A stretch of 6,825 nt of DNA from JBKHJA01 sp046538375 (GTDB lineage Bacteria > Acidobacteriota > Aminicenantia > Aminicenantales > Aminicenantaceae): the NCBI GenBank assembly GCA_046538375.1, contig JBKHJA010000119.1:1-6825 (forward strand). The letters run 5' to 3'. Both the position numbers and the translations under genes were made by a program. The notes under the pieces are model-generated. The model did not search any database. It saw only the letters and a list, made by a program, of their open reading frames with translations, and had not been told where the DNA came from. Shown in pieces: positions 5,754 to 6,825 of the stretch (positions are counted from its first letter, which is position 1; each line of letters opens with the position of its first letter).

Positions 5754-5925
5754 GGCGGCATTTATGCTGTTTATCCTGATGGATGCTGCCTTTATCTTTA
5801 TCATGATGGGCAGCTACAGGAAAGGTGAATAACTTACCACCCAGAGTCCTTATGGCTTCCAGAGCGGAATAAACTCCATCATGGTTTGGAGGCTCATCTG
5901 TTTCGGCTCTGGATGACAATCTATT
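5754..5925 (+). promoter_or_regulatory. Fold-rich 5' leader of the RCK_C gene, candidate cis-regulatory RNA
   Basis: Several complementary arms can be drawn. GGCGGCAT (5754-5761) pairs with ATGCTGCC (5783-5790) through one G-T pair. TCCAGAGC (5858-5865) pairs perfectly with GCTCTGGA (5906-5913) and encloses CTCCA (5874-5878) / TGGAG (5887-5891). The last stem ends 12 bases before the AGGAGG site, close enough to affect translation. I looked for, and did not find, convincing conserved cores of the ydaO c-di-AMP, M-box, TPP, GEMM or cobalamin riboswitches. A minus-strand frame covers the area (TTG 5919 to TAA 5650, 89 residues) but lacks a ribosome binding site and ends in the loop of the 5631-5681 hairpin; I consider it unlikely to be a gene. 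Confidence 0.35.
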
Positions 5926-5931
5926 AGGAGG
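5926..5931 (+). promoter_or_regulatory. Ribosome binding site of the RCK_C gene
   Basis: AGGAGG, a full-length anti-16S match, lies 8 bases before ATG at 5940 and decides the start. Confidence 0.9.
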
Positions 5932-5939
5932 TCGGGAAA

Positions 5940-6641
5940 ATGAGCAGCTTTTATTTTCTCCTCCCCACCCTGCTGGCTGTATTGATTTCTTTCCTTTTCG
6001 TCAGAGCTTCGGCCATTGCTTTGATGATGACAGGAATGGATAAGAGAAGGGCCAGGTTTCAGGCCTTATCCGCCTTTTCCGGCACCGGGTTTACCACCAA
6101 GGAAGCGGAAATAGTGATTCACCACCCGGTAAGGCGCAAGATCGTCACCTGGCTGATGATCATGGGGAATGCCGGGATCGTGACCGTGATCGTCACTGCC
6201 ACCTCTTCTATGGCCACCAGCCATGGATACCAGTTACCCATCAATGTTTTTGTTATTGTCATCGGGGTTTATATCATCTACAGGGTTGCCACGCACAAGG
6301 GATTTTTGAAGAGATGGGACCGGTTTATCGAGAGAAAGCTCATTAAGTCACCCACTTTTGATGAAGCTCCCGCAGAAGATCTCCTTCATTTCCTTGAAGG
6401 CTACGGCCTTATAAGGCGGGTGATCCCGGAGACTTCTCCTCTGGCAGGACGGTCTCTTGAAGAATGCCGGGTCAGCGAGCAGGGACTTTTGGTTTTGGGA
6501 ATCGAGAGAGGAAAGAAGTGGATTCCCACCCCCAAAGCTTCAGAAAAATTGGAGGTGGGTGACGGCATGGTGGTCTACGGTCCCCTGAAAGTGCTTAAAG
6601 ACCTTCTCAAGGGCGAGCTGAAGTTCAAGAGCGATTCATAA
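5940..6641 (+). CDS. Membrane protein with C-terminal RCK_C (TrkA_C) domain, potassium-transport-like
   Basis: The 233-residue protein starts at an ATG with a strong AGGAGG. Hydrophobic segments lie at about 6-26, 67-87 and 100-116. A polar stretch between the first two contains FQALSAFSGTGFTT (40-53), similar in flavour to the pore-loop sequences of TrkH/KtrB potassium transporters. After a basic helix (117-135), residues about 143-226 match an RCK_C domain, with the typical SPLAGRSLEECRV, an LGIERG strand and LEVGDGMVVYGP near the end. RCK_C domains bind small regulatory ligands, c-di-AMP in several families, and gate ion transporters. There is no RCK_N nucleotide-binding domain and no full transporter fold. 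I recognise the type as the small 'TrkA C-terminal domain-containing' membrane proteins, whose function is not settled. It probably acts at the inner membrane in ion homeostasis. The preceding leader looks structured. A fragment of another membrane protein follows after 5 bases. Confidence 0.9.
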   Translation: MSSFYFLLPTLLAVLISFLFVRASAIALMMTGMDKRRARFQALSAFSGTGFTTKEAEIVIHHPVRRKIVTWLMIMGNAGIVTVIVTATSSMATSHGYQLPINVFVIVIGVYIIYRVATHKGFLKRWDRFIERKLIKSPTFDEAPAEDLLHFLEGYGLIRRVIPETSPLAGRSLEECRVSEQGLLVLGIERGKKWIPTPKASEKLEVGDGMVVYGPLKVLKDLLKGELKFKSDS

Positions 6642-6646
6642 TTAAA

Positions 6647-6820
6647 ATGAAAGTCTCAAAATTCAGGAAGATAAAATATATCCTTATATACATTGCCAGC
6701 ATAAAGCGCTATTCTCTTGTGTGCGGGTCTATCTCTTCCATCGTTCTTCTTCTGCTGTGGCTCTACTACTCCATCCTGGTTTACCTGTTTGGAGCAGAGG
6801 TCACAGCAGATTTGGCATAG
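6647..6820 (+). pseudogene. C-terminal remnant of a YihY/BrkB-family membrane protein
   Basis: A 57-codon frame begins ATG at 6647, five bases after the previous stop, and ends TAG at 6818-6820. Its second half (about residues 14-57) resembles the C-terminal end of YihY/BrkB-family (formerly 'ribonuclease BN') integral membrane proteins: a Gly-Ser turn, a hydrophobic helix IVLLLLWLYYS (32-42) and then LFGAEVTADLA (47-57). Complete family members are around 280-300 residues with about six membrane helices. There is no room for the missing part, because the RCK_C gene occupies the upstream DNA. No clear ribosome binding site is seen, though coupling to the preceding stop is possible. The best reading is the leftover end of a gene lost by deletion or recombination. 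A retained one-helix membrane protein is the alternative. The identification rests on a short motif recalled from the family. Confidence 0.6.
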
Positions 6821-6825
6821 AGCAG

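Noticed and set aside
5650..5919. 89-residue minus-strand frame from TTG to TAA opposite the RCK_C leader
   Set aside because: No ribosome binding site, a weak start codon, no recognised domain, and the stop lies in the loop of a strong hairpin. Codon use is not absurd, so a protein search of the translation would decide; a set of conserved homologues would reverse this call.
5749..5939. Known c-di-AMP (ydaO) or magnesium (M-box) riboswitch
   Set aside because: Short stretches such as AGAGCGG and AGGTGA tempted a match, but the conserved cores of these classes are not present in order.

Overview
The window is bacterial chromosomal DNA. It has compact genes behind clear Shine-Dalgarno sequences, sigma70-like promoters and Lys/Glu-rich proteins, with AT-rich spacers between more balanced coding regions. 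The style (hybrid c-di-GMP proteins with worn receiver domains, a very Glu/Lys-rich cytoplasmic protein, a stand-alone RCK_C membrane protein) would suit an uncultivated, possibly anaerobic lineage such as Acidobacteriota/Aminicenantes or a deltaproteobacterial relative. That placement is a guess from protein style; there is no marker gene.

Layout. (1) Positions 1-1094, minus strand: a gene cut by the window edge, encoding a degenerate receiver domain plus an HD-GYP c-di-GMP phosphodiesterase. (2) 1095-1660: an AT-rich divergent control region with a promoter on each side, inverted repeats, and a long hairpin ending in a T-run. (3) 1661-3037, plus strand: a cytoplasmic coiled-coil protein with a very acidic linker and an unrecognised C-terminal domain. 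(4) 3067-5100, minus strand, converging on the previous gene: a 677-residue receiver-like/GAF/GGDEF/PilZ protein. (5) 5101-5939: an 839-base gene-free stretch holding a degenerate four-base-period repeat tract, an AT-rich terminator-like hairpin, a perfect 16-bp hairpin and a fold-rich leader. (6) 5940-6641, plus strand: a small membrane protein with a C-terminal RCK_C (TrkA_C) domain. (7) 6647-6820, plus strand: a 57-codon reading frame that looks like only the C-terminal end of a YihY/BrkB-family membrane protein.

How it fits together. Two of the five protein features are c-di-GMP enzymes of opposite sense: a phosphodiesterase, and a cyclase that also carries a PilZ receptor domain. They flank the coiled-coil protein, so 1-5100 reads as a local second-messenger block with the coiled-coil protein as a possible partner or target. 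Both enzymes begin with receiver-like domains that have lost key phosphotransfer residues. The cyclase keeps its GGEEF loop, I-site and PilZ motifs but has Asn where the guanine-contacting Asp is expected. The potassium-transport-like gene and the YihY fragment beyond 5700 look like a separate locus, set apart by the repeat-rich spacer. No CRISPR array, tRNA, rRNA, intact transposase or phage gene was seen.
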